This document shows positions 28,209 to 35,157 of a stretch of DNA of 35,182 bases, in pieces. Origin of the DNA: Oceanisphaera marina (lineage in GTDB: Bacteria > Pseudomonadota > Gammaproteobacteria > Enterobacterales > Aeromonadaceae); NCBI RefSeq assembly GCF_014643915.1, contig NZ_BMKE01000002.1, positions 196,132-231,313 on the forward strand. Direction: 5' to 3'. Position 1 is the stretch's first letter; the number at the start of each line of letters is the position of its first letter. The translations under genes and the position numbers were made by a program. The notes beneath the pieces are model-generated. The model worked only from the letters and a program-made list of their open reading frames with translations. It ran no database searches and was not told the DNA's origin.

Positions 28209-29132
28209 ATGGTGGTGATTAAAGCCAAACGTGAGGCGATGACTCGCTTCTCCGAGCAACAGGATGATTCGTCGCTCACCATAACGGGGCGCTCTTTATG
28301 GCAAGATGCTCGACGCCGTTACTTTGCCAACCGTGCTGCATTGGCCAGCCTGATACTGCTGGGCCTGATCGCGTTGCTGGTCATATTCGGGCCTTACTTT
28401 TCACCCTACGCCTTTGATGATACCGACTGGGGTGCCATGATGGCCGCTCCCAGTATAGAAAGCGGCCACTATTTTGGCACCGACTCGCTGGGCCGCGACT
28501 TGTTTGTCCGCACCCTGGTCGGCGGACGAATTTCCTTGATGGTGGGCTTGATGGGCGCCTTGGTGGCCGTCATCATAGGTACCCTGTATGGCGCCACGTC
28601 CGGGTTTATTGGCGGGCGTACCGACCGCGTTATGATGCGAATACTGGAAATTCTCTATTCGTTTCCCTTCATGTTCTTCGTGATTTTGCTGGTCACCTTT
28701 TTTGGCCGCAATATTTTGCTGATCTTCTTCGCCATTGGCGCCGTTAGCTGGCTGGATATGGCGCGCATAGTGCGTGGCCAAACCTTAAGCCTGAAAAACA
28801 AAGAATTCATCGAAGCCGCACAGGTAGGAGGCGTAAGTCACCTGACCATAGTTACCCGCCACATAGTGCCCAATGTGCTGGGAATAGTGGCGGTTTATGC
28901 CACCCTGCTGGTGCCGGGCATGATTTTGTTTGAATCGTTTTTAAGCTTTCTGGGACTAGGCGTGCAAGAGCCGATGACCAGTTGGGGCGCACTGTTAAAC
29001 GAAGGATCCAAGTCGATGGAAATTGCCCTGTGGCAGTTATTGTTTCCCGCCGGCTTTATGGTGACCACGCTGTTTTGCTTTAACTTTTTAGGGGACGGTC
29101 TGCGTGACGCCCTGGACCCCAAAGATCGCTAA
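28209..29132 (+). CDS. oppC: Oligopeptide ABC transporter permease OppC
   Basis: A 307-residue permease. The N-terminal cytoplasmic segment and SLWQDARRRYFANRAALAS are OppC-typical; HYFGTDSLGRDLFVR and the EAA loop EFIEAAQVGGVSHLTIVTRHI follow. The ATG at 28209 was preferred to the GTG at 28206 because GGAG lies 8 bases before it. It starts 9 bp after the oppB stop. Confidence 0.94.
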   Translation: MVVIKAKREAMTRFSEQQDDSSLTITGRSLWQDARRRYFANRAALASLILLGLIALLVIFGPYFSPYAFDDTDWGAMMAAPSIESGHYFGTDSLGRDLFVRTLVGGRISLMVGLMGALVAVIIGTLYGATSGFIGGRTDRVMMRILEILYSFPFMFFVILLVTFFGRNILLIFFAIGAVSWLDMARIVRGQTLSLKNKEFIEAAQVGGVSHLTIVTRHIVPNVLGIVAVYATLLVPGMILFESFLSFLGLGVQEPMTSWGALLNEGSKSMEIALWQLLFPAGFMVTTLFCFNFLGDGLRDALDPKDR

Positions 29133-29142
29133 GGATAGCTTG

Positions 29143-30117
29143 ATGACACTATTAACGGTACAAGACTTGCGGGTTGAATTTACCACACCAGAGGGTAACC
29201 TGGTGGCGGTGAACGATCTGACCTTTTCCCTGGCAGCAGGCGACACCCTGGGCATAGTCGGCGAGTCGGGTTCGGGAAAAAGCCAAACCGCCTATGCCAT
29301 TATGGGGCTGCTGGCCAACAACAGTCACACTCAGGGGTCTATCCGTTTTAACGATCAGCAGTTGCTTGGCTTGTCAGAAAAGGCGCTCAATAAGATCCGC
29401 GCCGAGCACATCGCCATGATTTTTCAAGATCCCATGACCTCACTCAATCCTTACATGAAGATCGGTCAGCAGCTGATGGAAGTGCTGCTCTTGCATAAAG
29501 GCATGAGCAAGGCCGACGCCTTTGCAGAGTCGGTACAGATGCTCAATGCGGTACAGATCCCCGAAGCGCGTCAGCGCATGAATATGTATGCCCACGAATT
29601 ATCTGGCGGTATGCGCCAACGGGTGATGATTGCCATGGCGCTGTTATGCCGCCCGCAATTGTTAATCGCCGACGAGCCGACCACGGCGCTGGATGTCACC
29701 GTGCAGGCACAGATAATGAACCTGCTTAAGGAGTTAAAGCAGGAGTTCAATACCGCCATTATCCTGATCACCCACGACCTGGGTGTCGTGGCTGGCAGTT
29801 GTGAACAGGTACTGGTGATGTATGCGGGCAGAACCATGGAGGCCGGCTCGGTTAACGATATGTTTTATCGCCCCAGTCACCCTTACAGCCAGGGATTGCT
29901 GAGCGCCATCCCACGACTCGACGGTCACAGCAAATACTTGACCACCATACCCGGCAACCCGCCGAACCTCTTGCACCTGCCCGACGGTTGCCCTTTCCAG
30001 CAGCGCTGCCCACAGGTACAGGATATTTGCCGCACCACGGCGCCGCCACTCACCGCATTTGGAGCCGATCGCTACCGAGCCTGCCACTGGCAAGGAGACA
30101 GCCTTGAGCAAGAATGA
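29143..30117 (+). CDS. oppD: Oligopeptide ABC transporter ATPase OppD
   Basis: A 324-residue ATPase. Walker A is [12 protein letters not shown]; the Q-loop is [12 protein letters not shown]. Signature is [15 protein letters not shown], Walker [13 protein letters not shown], and the switch His is in ITHDLGVV. The C-terminal oligopeptide-transporter extension has [12 protein letters not shown], with Cys residues typical of the iron-sulfur cluster seen in some OppD/DppD proteins. AAGGAT precedes the ATG. It overlaps the TTG start of oppF by 14 bp. Confidence 0.95.
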   Translation: MTLLTVQDLRVEFTTPEGNLVAVNDLTFSLAAGDTLGIVGESGSGKSQTAYAIMGLLANNSHTQGSIRFNDQQLLGLSEKALNKIRAEHIAMIFQDPMTSLNPYMKIGQQLMEVLLLHKGMSKADAFAESVQMLNAVQIPEARQRMNMYAHELSGGMRQRVMIAMALLCRPQLLIADEPTTALDVTVQAQIMNLLKELKQEFNTAIILITHDLGVVAGSCEQVLVMYAGRTMEAGSVNDMFYRPSHPYSQGLLSAIPRLDGHSKYLTTIPGNPPNLLHLPDGCPFQQRCPQVQDICRTTAPPLTAFGADRYRACHWQGDSLEQE

Positions 30118-31129
30118 AATCCTGAACACACAGCCTCAGCCGCTACTGTCGGTCAACGGGCTCAAGGTTCATTTCAGCATCAAACAAAAACACGCCTGGC
30201 CCTGGACGCCCCCGGCCACATTAAAAGCCGTAGACGGTATCAGTTTTATCCTGAATGCCGGCGAAACCCTGGGGATAGTGGGCGAGTCTGGCTGCGGTAA
30301 ATCTACCCTGGCCCGCGCTATTATCGGCCTGGTATCCGCTAATGCCGGTGACGTGCTCTGGCTGGGTCAGGATCTGGTTCACGCCAGTCCCGGTGCGCTG
30401 CGCGAAATACGCCAGGACATACAAATGATCTTTCAGGATCCACTGGCCTCACTCAACCCCCGCATGACCATCGGCGATATTATTGCCGAGCCGCTGCGCA
30501 CTTTTTATCCGCACTTGTCCAAGGCCGAGCGCAAGGAAAAAGTCAGCGCCATCATGGCCAGGGTCGGCTTGTTACCCAACCTGATCAATCGCTATCCTCA
30601 TGAATTTTCTGGAGGACAATGCCAACGCATCGGAATCGCCCGAGCGCTGATCCTGGAGCCTAGGCTGATTATTTGCGATGAACCCGTCTCTGCATTGGAT
30701 GTCTCCGTGCAGGCGCAAGTGATCAACCTGCTGAAAGCGCTGCAGGCAGACATGGGCCTGGCACTGGTCTTTATCGCCCACGATCTATCTGTGGTAAAAC
30801 ACATTTCCGATCAGGTGCTGGTGATGTACCTCGGCAAGCCGATGGAGTTAGGGAGCAGCCAGGCGTTATTTTCCAATCCCAGCCACCCCTACACTCAAGC
30901 GCTGATGAGTGCCGTACCCATTCCCGATCCTGAAGTTGAACGCAACAAGCAGGTAAAGCTGCTCGGTGGCGAATTGCCCTCGCCCATCAAACCTCCATCC
31001 GGTTGTGTATTTCGCACCCGTTGTCCACTTGCCGATGCAGAATGCGCCCATATCAAACCCGTACTCAAAGGCAGCGTCGGGCACAGTGTTGCCTGTTTAA
31101 AGGTGGTAATGGATACGAGGGAGCTTTAA
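30104..31129 (+). CDS. oppF: Oligopeptide ABC transporter ATPase OppF
   Basis: A 341-residue second ATPase of the Opp system. Walker A is GESGCGKSTLARAI; signature is FSGGQCQRIGIARAL, with Cys replacing the usual Arg-type residue. Walker B is LIICDEPVSALD. The C-terminal FRTRCPLADAECA resembles that of OppD. The start is read as TTG because AAGGAG (30091-30096) lies 7 bases upstream, the conserved N-terminus begins just after it, and no ATG or GTG lies nearby. A UUG start together with the overlap of oppD suggests translational coupling. Confidence 0.94.
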   Translation: MSKNEILNTQPQPLLSVNGLKVHFSIKQKHAWPWTPPATLKAVDGISFILNAGETLGIVGESGCGKSTLARAIIGLVSANAGDVLWLGQDLVHASPGALREIRQDIQMIFQDPLASLNPRMTIGDIIAEPLRTFYPHLSKAERKEKVSAIMARVGLLPNLINRYPHEFSGGQCQRIGIARALILEPRLIICDEPVSALDVSVQAQVINLLKALQADMGLALVFIAHDLSVVKHISDQVLVMYLGKPMELGSSQALFSNPSHPYTQALMSAVPIPDPEVERNKQVKLLGGELPSPIKPPSGCVFRTRCPLADAECAHIKPVLKGSVGHSVACLKVVMDTREL

Positions 31130-31137
31130 ACATAAAA

Positions 31138-31160
31138 TGGGCCTGAGATAATCAGGCCCA
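31138..31160. terminator. Bidirectional terminator between oppF and the small paralogue 1
   Basis: The stem TGGGCCTGA/TCAGGCCCA with a 5-base loop, followed by TTTTATG on the minus strand. It shares its stem core GGCCTGA/TCAGGCC with the terminator behind paralogue 3 (32369-32387). Confidence 0.75.
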
Positions 31161-31227
31161 ATATCATGTAGTTTCTTGCCAAATACGACTCGTCGTTCGG
31201 GCAAGTCATCACACGGAGCCAACGTCC

Positions 31228-31521
31228 TCATAAAGCAGACATTAGCTCTTCATGTTCTTCAATTACCTCATCAATTATCTGGCACAGCGCTAACGCATCT
31301 TTACGTGAAAAATGCAGCCTTGTGCCGCTGTCGTTGCCCTCATCACACATCAACAACATGCCATCATTGGTGATCTTGAAGTGTAGCTGCTCAACCTCCC
31401 GACAAACACTCTGGTGCAGTTCAGGTATCTCTATTTCTATAGTGCAACACGGGTGGACCGTGATGTTGGCAGAAACATCTGTACCGCTTTTCAAGGTGTA
31501 GCAACATTTCCTGTCTAACAT
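31228..31521 (-). CDS. Unrecognised small protein, paralogue 1 of 3
   Basis: 97 residues, no signal peptide or membrane segment, acidic, probably cytosolic. It starts MLDRKCCYTL behind a perfect AAGGAGG 5 bases upstream; the longer frame to 31548 lacks this. Shared with its two neighbours: R-K near the start, I-x-x-x-P-C-x-T-I-E-I-x-I-P (about 20-33), HF-x-x-x-x-x-G-x-LL-x-C (about 47-60) and a C-terminal amphipathic helix SRKDALALCQIIDEVIEEHE ending LMSAL. Five cysteines are spread over the protein. The region is AT-rich compared with the flanking opp operon. No family is recognised, and no function is claimed. Confidence 0.8.
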   Translation of the reverse strand: MLDRKCCYTLKSGTDVSANITVHPCCTIEIEIPELHQSVCREVEQLHFKITNDGMLLMCDEGNDSGTRLHFSRKDALALCQIIDEVIEEHEELMSAL

Positions 31522-31548
31522 TATCGCCTCCTTATTTACGGTAAACAA

Positions 31549-31876
31549 AGAGCTATCTTCGGCAATATATTATTTATTCCAACCACCTGTTATACGACTC
31601 GTTAAAACTAATATAGTTCGTACAAGCTGCAAAAAAATAAGTTACCCACACAGGAAAAATAAAAGTGACAATTAAAATCAGATATTTATTTAGACACCTA
31701 TTTGAGGCTAACATAATCAGGTTAATATGCTCCACTAGAAAAGGGATTCATCAGAGCATTAAAAAATGAACACAGAACATATAAAAAGTGCGCACACAAA
31801 GCTAGAGAATTGTAAATTATCACTCCAACAACAAACCGTTAGCATGGCATATAAATGTGCTGAACATATGGTTTTC
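31549..31876. other. 328-bp AT-rich gap between paralogues 1 and 2
   Basis: No supported gene. It is markedly AT-rich, with several A/T runs, and must contain the promoter for paralogue 1 on the minus strand; no convincing hexamer pair could be chosen. A 38-codon frame here was rejected. Confidence 0.5.
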
Positions 31877-32176
31877 TTATAGATCTGACATCAGCCTTTC
31901 ATATTCATCAATCACATCGCTAACCACTTCATAAAGATCGAAAGTATCTTTACGTGAGAGATGCAGACAAACGTCTTCAATTATACCACACCCTTTTTCG
32001 TTACAGACCAACAACACTCCTTGTTCATTCAGCTTAAAATGAACCTTATCTAACTCGGCAGTCAGATGTTGATGTTTCTCGGGAATATCTACCTCTATGG
32101 TACCGCAAGGCTTGATGATAATATTCACGAGGCAGTGACCCTTTTGCAGCGTATAGCTACGCTTTCTGATTAACAC
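31877..32176 (-). CDS. Unrecognised small protein, paralogue 2 of 3
   Basis: 99 residues, starting with GTG (VLIRKRSYTL), aligned exactly with the ATG starts of its neighbours and preceded by AAGGAG 6 bases upstream. Conserved blocks are IIIKPCGTIEVDIPEKHQ, VHFKLNEQGVLLVC and the helix SRKDTFDLYEVVSDVIDEYE, ending LMSDL. It is the most diverged copy: the Cys pair after the initial RK is RS, and P-C-G replaces P-C-C. An extra C-G-I-I-E-D-V-C segment lies between the LL-x-C strand and the final helix. No terminator is visible behind it. Confidence 0.78.
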   Translation of the reverse strand: MLIRKRSYTLQKGHCLVNIIIKPCGTIEVDIPEKHQHLTAELDKVHFKLNEQGVLLVCNEKGCGIIEDVCLHLSRKDTFDLYEVVSDVIDEYERLMSDL

Positions 32177-32368
32177 CCTTATCTCCTTGAAATATAAATT
32201 AATATTGTCAACTACAGGCAATTCCGTTCACCAACAACTAGTGCCGAGTGGCTCTATATTAATTTTCAACAGGCTAAATAATTCTGCCCATAACACAATG
32301 GGCCCTAACTAGAATCACGCGCAAGTATCCACACAGCACTTTCGCCAGCTATCGATCGCAATCAAAAG

Positions 32369-32387
32369 GGCCTGACATGCTCAGGCC
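32369..32387 (-). terminator. Terminator after paralogue 3
   Basis: The stem GGCCTGA/TCAGGCC with a CATGC loop, followed by CTTTTGATT on the minus strand. It has the same stem as the hairpin behind paralogue 1. Confidence 0.7.
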
Positions 32388-32408
32388 AAGGCAACATAAA
32401 TATAATGA

Positions 32409-32717
32409 CTAATAGCATAAGTCGGACATTAATCTCTCATGCTCTTCTTGTACTTCATCAATCATCTGGCACAGCTCAAGAGCATCGCCATAGGAAAGAT
32501 CTAATTGGACAGATTTAGGCCCAATAGAATCCGCTGCATAACATTCTAATAATATGCATTGCTCATTTGGTGTAAAATGTATCAATGCTAGTTTGCTTCT
32601 TATGCACTGAGATTTTTTGGGCACTGCTATCTCAATGGTACAACAGGGCTCAATGGTTATCTCAACATAGCAACTAGCATCGCTTTGCAGCGGATAATGG
32701 CACTTTCTCGCTAACAT
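32409..32717 (-). CDS. Unrecognised small protein, paralogue 3 of 3
   Basis: 102 residues starting MLARKCHYPL; AAAGGAG lies 6 bases upstream and the upstream frame is unconserved. It shares VEITIEPCCTIEIAVPKKSQ, IHFTPNEQCILLEC and the helix YGDALELCQMIDEVQEEHE ending LMSDL, then adds Cys-Tyr. It resembles paralogue 1 more than paralogue 2 (P-C-C-T-I-E-I, D-A-L-x-L-C-Q-x-I-D-E-V). Its own ribosome site and its own terminator suggest separate transcription of each copy. A small stem TCTTGG/CCAAGA lies just upstream of the ribosome site. Confidence 0.8.
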   Translation of the reverse strand: MLARKCHYPLQSDASCYVEITIEPCCTIEIAVPKKSQCIRSKLALIHFTPNEQCILLECYAADSIGPKSVQLDLSYGDALELCQMIDEVQEEHERLMSDLCY

Positions 32718-32831
32718 TATTGTCTCCTTTACTCTTGGCATAAACCAAGAAGATAAATAAAACATCAGCCAACAAAACAGCGTGTTTTTCATACAGCCGC
32801 TTAATCTTAGTCCAAGTAACATGACTTGCAA

Positions 32832-33112
32832 CCCAATAGTCCGACCTGCAGCTTGCTCATTCTGCTGAGTGATTGAATAGAGAAAGCATGTTTGTTCGAA
32901 TGCTGGACTTTTTGAGTCTCGTATCAGCGGTTATCTGGCTGGCATATTTGAGAATGCCCCTGAATGGGCAGCTGATGCGCCCAAAGAAGTGATACGGCCT
33001 GCCGATTCCGAGAAAGCTCATAGAGGTTATTTTTCACGCTCTAGCTTCTGGCTATTTACGGATTGTTAGGCCTGTTGACACTTTAGAGTCAGCTCGATGA
33101 ATTGTGATCGTT
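32832..33112. other. Gap with short competing reading frames, possible gene remnant
   Basis: About 280 bp without a clear gene. One plus-strand frame (about 32880-33070) has protein-like composition (GYLAGIFENAPEWAADAPKE) but no start codon. A minus-strand frame of 54 codons (32857-33021) and a plus-strand frame of 34 codons (32888-32992) overlap it. None has a ribosome site I trust; the first may be a decayed gene end. Confidence 0.35.
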
Positions 33113-33919
33113 TTAGCTCGGTACTTTAGTGGATAAATCAGCCAGAGATTCCGAGCCCCAATATACTATTCCCGATTTTTTCCCCAGGATCCTTGCCGAT
33201 ATATGGGGATCACAGGGCTTTCCCGCCAGCCCGTAACAGACGTGCAGCGGCAGCAGGTGCTCCTCCCGAGGATGACAGAATCGGGAATAGGGGGCGCGAT
33301 CCCAATGCACCAATCGCTCCGCCCGCTTCGGTTCCTCCATGCCGGCACTAGTGCAGGTTTCCTTCAGCCAGTCTTCGAAAGCCTCGTTAGCGGCCTGAAT
33401 GTCCGGGGTCTTTGGCGAAAAGAGGGCTCGCATGTTATGGAAAGAAAAACCGGAGCCCATCACCAGCAGATTTTCGTAATCCAGTACCTGTAACGCACGG
33501 CCGATCGCGAGGTGGGTAGTCACATCCAGGCTGTTGACCAATGACAACTGCGCACACGGAATATCTGCCTGCGGATACATCAGTTTAAGTGGAACAAACA
33601 GGCCGTGATCAAAGCCCCGCAGCTCATCGAGCCGTGCAGAAATCCCTGCCTTTTCCAATACTTTGTGGACCTGCCCCGCCAGCACAGGTTCACCGGAGCA
33701 TGGATACTTGATGTCGTAGGACTCTGGCGGAAAGCCGAAGTAATCGTAGATCAGAGACGGGGAAGATCCCGAGGTGATGGTCGGTACCGATTCTTCCCAG
33801 TGGGCACTGATAACCAGTATTGCGGAGGGCTTGCGCAGTCTGCCGGCTATCTCCGTGAGCCAAGCCACCATCTCTCGATGACCCGTATCCCCCAGCAACG
33901 GCATAGGGTGTAGTGGCAC
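33113..33919 (-). pseudogene. DODA-type extradiol dioxygenase (LigB superfamily), N-terminally truncated
   Basis: The protein reads as the group of 4,5-DOPA dioxygenase-like enzymes: PMPLLGDTGHREMVAWL, ILVISAHWEES, IYDYFGFPPESYDIKYPC, FDHGLFVPLKLMYP, SGFSFHNMRAL and REEHLLPLHVCYG. Full members begin with a strand ending in P-H-G-G-G-P just before the MPLLGD motif; that strand, with a conserved metal-site His, is missing. In-frame sequence upstream is a stop inside a 31-bp palindrome. The only starts are a GTG (33919) within the palindrome or an ATG at 33904, neither with a ribosome site. Probably inactive; the remaining frame is intact, so the damage looks recent. Confidence 0.65.
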
Positions 33920-33939
33920 ACTTTAAGTGTGCCACTACA
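33909..33939. repeat. 31-bp perfect palindrome at the broken dioxygenase 5' end
   Basis: TGTAGTGGCACACTT, one central base, then AAGTGTGCCACTACA. The outer ends are TG...CA, as in many insertion-sequence inverted repeats. It could be two such ends left after near-complete internal deletion. No transposase gene is present, and the element family cannot be named. Confidence 0.7.
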
Positions 33940-34050
33940 AGGTGCTTGCAGCGTGTCGGTGGAGTGGCCCCTTCATTCGGCCTTTACCATGAAGCCAAGT
34001 AGATCATACCAATCTAAGTAAAAATATGATCTATTTTAAAGCTCGGAACG

Positions 34051-34155
34051 AGAGGCAACAGAATCACCTCCCGCGACACGCCATAAACCCATGGGGGCTC
34101 GGGAAATGCCTTCCTTGGCATTTCACAGTCGTGGGAGCCGAACTCTGTTGCCTCT
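34051..34155. repeat. Structured repeat, copy A
   Basis: The outer stem AGAGGCAACAGA (34051-34062) with TCTGTTGCCTCT (34144-34155) is perfect over 12 bp. An inner stem CTCCCGCGAC/GTCGTGGGAG has one G-T pair, and an apical hairpin AAATGCC/GGCATTT sits within. Downstream the copy continues with CACCGAGTTGTCTGCAG, shared with copy B. Upstream similarity extends left through TGATC-T-rich sequence to the ATACCAAT end. Confidence 0.75.
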
Positions 34156-34353
34156 CCTTAAGCACCGAGTTGTCTGCAGGGCGTTCCCACAGGCGACGCC
34201 GCAGCACAGGGGCGGATGAAGGGTTCTACTCAAGCGACCATCACATGACAGGTCAACAAAAGCTCCTGCAATGCTGACACTCCCGCCATCCTTGGCGGTC
34301 GGACGTCATGTGCTGAGCGTGCAGGGGGCGAGCGAGCCTCGCCGAGACGAATT

Positions 34354-34401
34354 ATTTCAGCCTGACCGAACATCCAGTGAATGTTCGCAGTAGGCTGAAA
34401 T
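34354..34401. repeat. Long two-stem hairpin closing the first repeat unit
   Basis: ATTTCAGCCT/AGGCTGAAAT (10 bp) encloses CGAACAT/ATGTTCG (7 bp) with small internal loops. There is no T-run, so it is not a simple terminator. Confidence 0.7.
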
Positions 34402-34462
34402 GGTGAGTGGCATTATTAATACCAATTTGAATAAAGATCTGATCATTTTTAAACCTGAGCTC

Positions 34463-34571
34463 AGAGGCAACACAGTCGCCTTCCACGACACGCCATGAAC
34501 TCATCCCTGAGGGCTCGGAAAATGCCGTCCATGACATTTCACGGTCGTGGTAGTCGATCTCTGTTGCCTCT
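34463..34571. repeat. Structured repeat, copy B
   Basis: It aligns along its length with copy A. The outer stem AGAGGCAACA (34463-34472) pairs with TGTTGCCTCT (34562-34571). The inner stem is CTTCCACGAC/GTCGTGGTAG, where the G-T pair of copy A has become A-T. The small hairpin CCCATGGG of copy A is CTCATCCCTGAG here, a different sequence that still pairs. Confidence 0.75.
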
Positions 34572-34643
34572 TCTCGAGCATCGAGTTGTCTGTAGACGAC
34601 GCTAACAGTCAACGCCGATGCATCAAGAAGGACAAAGGGATCT

Positions 34644-34683
34644 GCTCAGCCGACCATCCGCGCCACGGATGGCGCGGCTGAGC
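34644..34683. repeat. Two-stem hairpin in the inner element
   Basis: GCTCAGCCG/CGGCTGAGC (9 bp) encloses CATCCG/CGGATG. It has the same plan as the hairpin at 34354-34401 but different bases. An outer pair GGACAAAG (34630-34637) with CTTTGTCC (34723-34730) encloses it. Confidence 0.65.
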
Positions 34684-34836
34684 CTCCAGGGAGGGATCCA
34701 CGGCGAGTCGGGGGAGCGGGCACTTTGTCCGACCTTTGTAGAACAACCAAATAGATCAGTTATTTAATCTGTTTGGTATTAGTTTTCCCGATTGGTATCA
34801 CTTGTTTAAATTTGACCTTCGGTCAAAAAGGGTCTG

Positions 34837-34864
34837 GGTCACCAAATGGTCACGGTTTGGTCAC
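34837..34864 (+). repeat. Three GGTCAC direct repeats at exact 11-bp spacing
   Basis: GGTCAC begins at 34837, 34848 and 34859, with spacers CAAAT and GGTTT. Just upstream lie GGTCAA (34821) and a TTTGACC/GGTCAAA hairpin (34811-34827). Same-face repeats of this kind can bind a protein; none is identified. Confidence 0.6.
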
Positions 34865-34922
34865 GAGGGGGATTTGACAGCATGGGAAAGAATGAATTCA
34901 CTGAATGGCAGACAGCAAAAAA

Positions 34923-34946
34923 CCCTTAGCTTTCAAAAGCTAAGGG
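34923..34946 (-). terminator. Terminator-like hairpin beside the tRNA-Asp 3' fragment
   Basis: The stem CCCTTAGCTTT/AAAGCTAAGGG is followed on the minus strand by T6 (complement of 34917-34922). It has the same placement relative to the tRNA fragment as the real terminator has to tRNA-Asp. Confidence 0.7.
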
Positions 34947-34955
34947 CTTCTCTAA

Positions 34956-34969
34956 TAATGGCGGAGTGG
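34956..34969 (-). repeat. Duplicate of the tRNA-Asp 3' end (possible att site or tRNA remnant)
   Basis: TAATGGCGGAGTGG is identical to 35078-35091, which spans CCA, the discriminator base and the 3' acceptor strand of tRNA-Asp. The rest of the tRNA is absent here. Confidence 0.7.
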
Positions 34970-35044
34970 CAAATGCGTAGCATTTGAAAGTTGGAGAAGC
35001 GCAGCGACCTCATCCAGTGTGTCCGCGAAGGCATTAAACGAAAA

Positions 35045-35070
35045 AATCCCTAGCATTTCTGCTAGGGATT
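35045..35070 (-). terminator. Terminator after tRNA-Asp
   Basis: The 10-bp stem AATCCCTAGC/GCTAGGGATT with an ATTTCT loop, followed by a T-run on the minus strand. Confidence 0.85.
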
Positions 35071-35080
35071 TTGAGATTAA

Positions 35081-35157
35081 TGGCGGAGTGGACGGGACTC
35101 GAACCCGCGACCCCCGGCGTGACAGGCCGGTATTCTAACCAACTGAACTACCACTCC
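35081..35157 (-). tRNA. tRNA-Asp (anticodon GTC)
   Basis: A 77-nt cloverleaf with encoded CCA on the minus strand. The acceptor GGAGTGG pairs with CCACTCC. The anticodon loop CTGTCAC gives GTC. The T-arm GCGGGTTCGAGTCCCGT is canonical. It reads very close to E. coli tRNA-Asp. Its promoter lies beyond the window. Confidence 0.95.

Larger units (their letters stand above)
34417..34781. mobile_element. Inner MITE-like element (365 bp)
   Basis: The left end TAATACCAAT followed by TTGAATAAAGATCTGATC has a degenerate complement at the right end (34745-34781: ATAGATCAG, then TTTGGTATT). TA at both outer borders could be a target duplication. It contains copy B of the structured repeat and a second hairpin block, and no transposase gene. 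Confidence 0.55.
34006..34798. repeat. Outer non-coding repeat element with ATACCAATC/GATTGGTAT ends
   Basis: ATACCAATC (34006-34014) and its exact complement GATTGGTAT (34790-34798) bound a 793-bp tract with no supportable gene and many hairpins. A second pair of related ends lies inside (34417-34426 and 34773-34781). The simplest reading is one MITE-like element inserted near the right end of a related one. The short open frames inside lack ribosome sites and follow the repeat structure. Confidence 0.55.

Noticed and set aside
31766-31882. 38-codon plus-strand frame between paralogues 1 and 2
   Set aside because: No ribosome site, AT-rich gap, overlaps the end of paralogue 2, no similarity to the paralogues.
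34051-34155. Integron attC site
   Set aside because: No RYYYAAC/GTTRRRY core pair at the ends and no cassette genes; the stem plan also differs.
34352-34612. 86-codon minus-strand frame through copy B, and an 83-codon frame at 34026-34277
   Set aside because: Both lie inside the structured repeat, lack ribosome sites, and the corresponding frame in copy A is interrupted.
34006-34798. Retron msr/msd RNA or group II intron fragment
   Set aside because: No reverse transcriptase frame is nearby, and no domain V-like hairpin is seen; repeated copies with terminal inverted repeats fit a MITE better.
34802-34987. 61-codon plus-strand frame over the GGTCAC repeats and terminator
   Set aside because: Starts at a TTG without ribosome site and runs through a terminator hairpin and the tRNA fragment.
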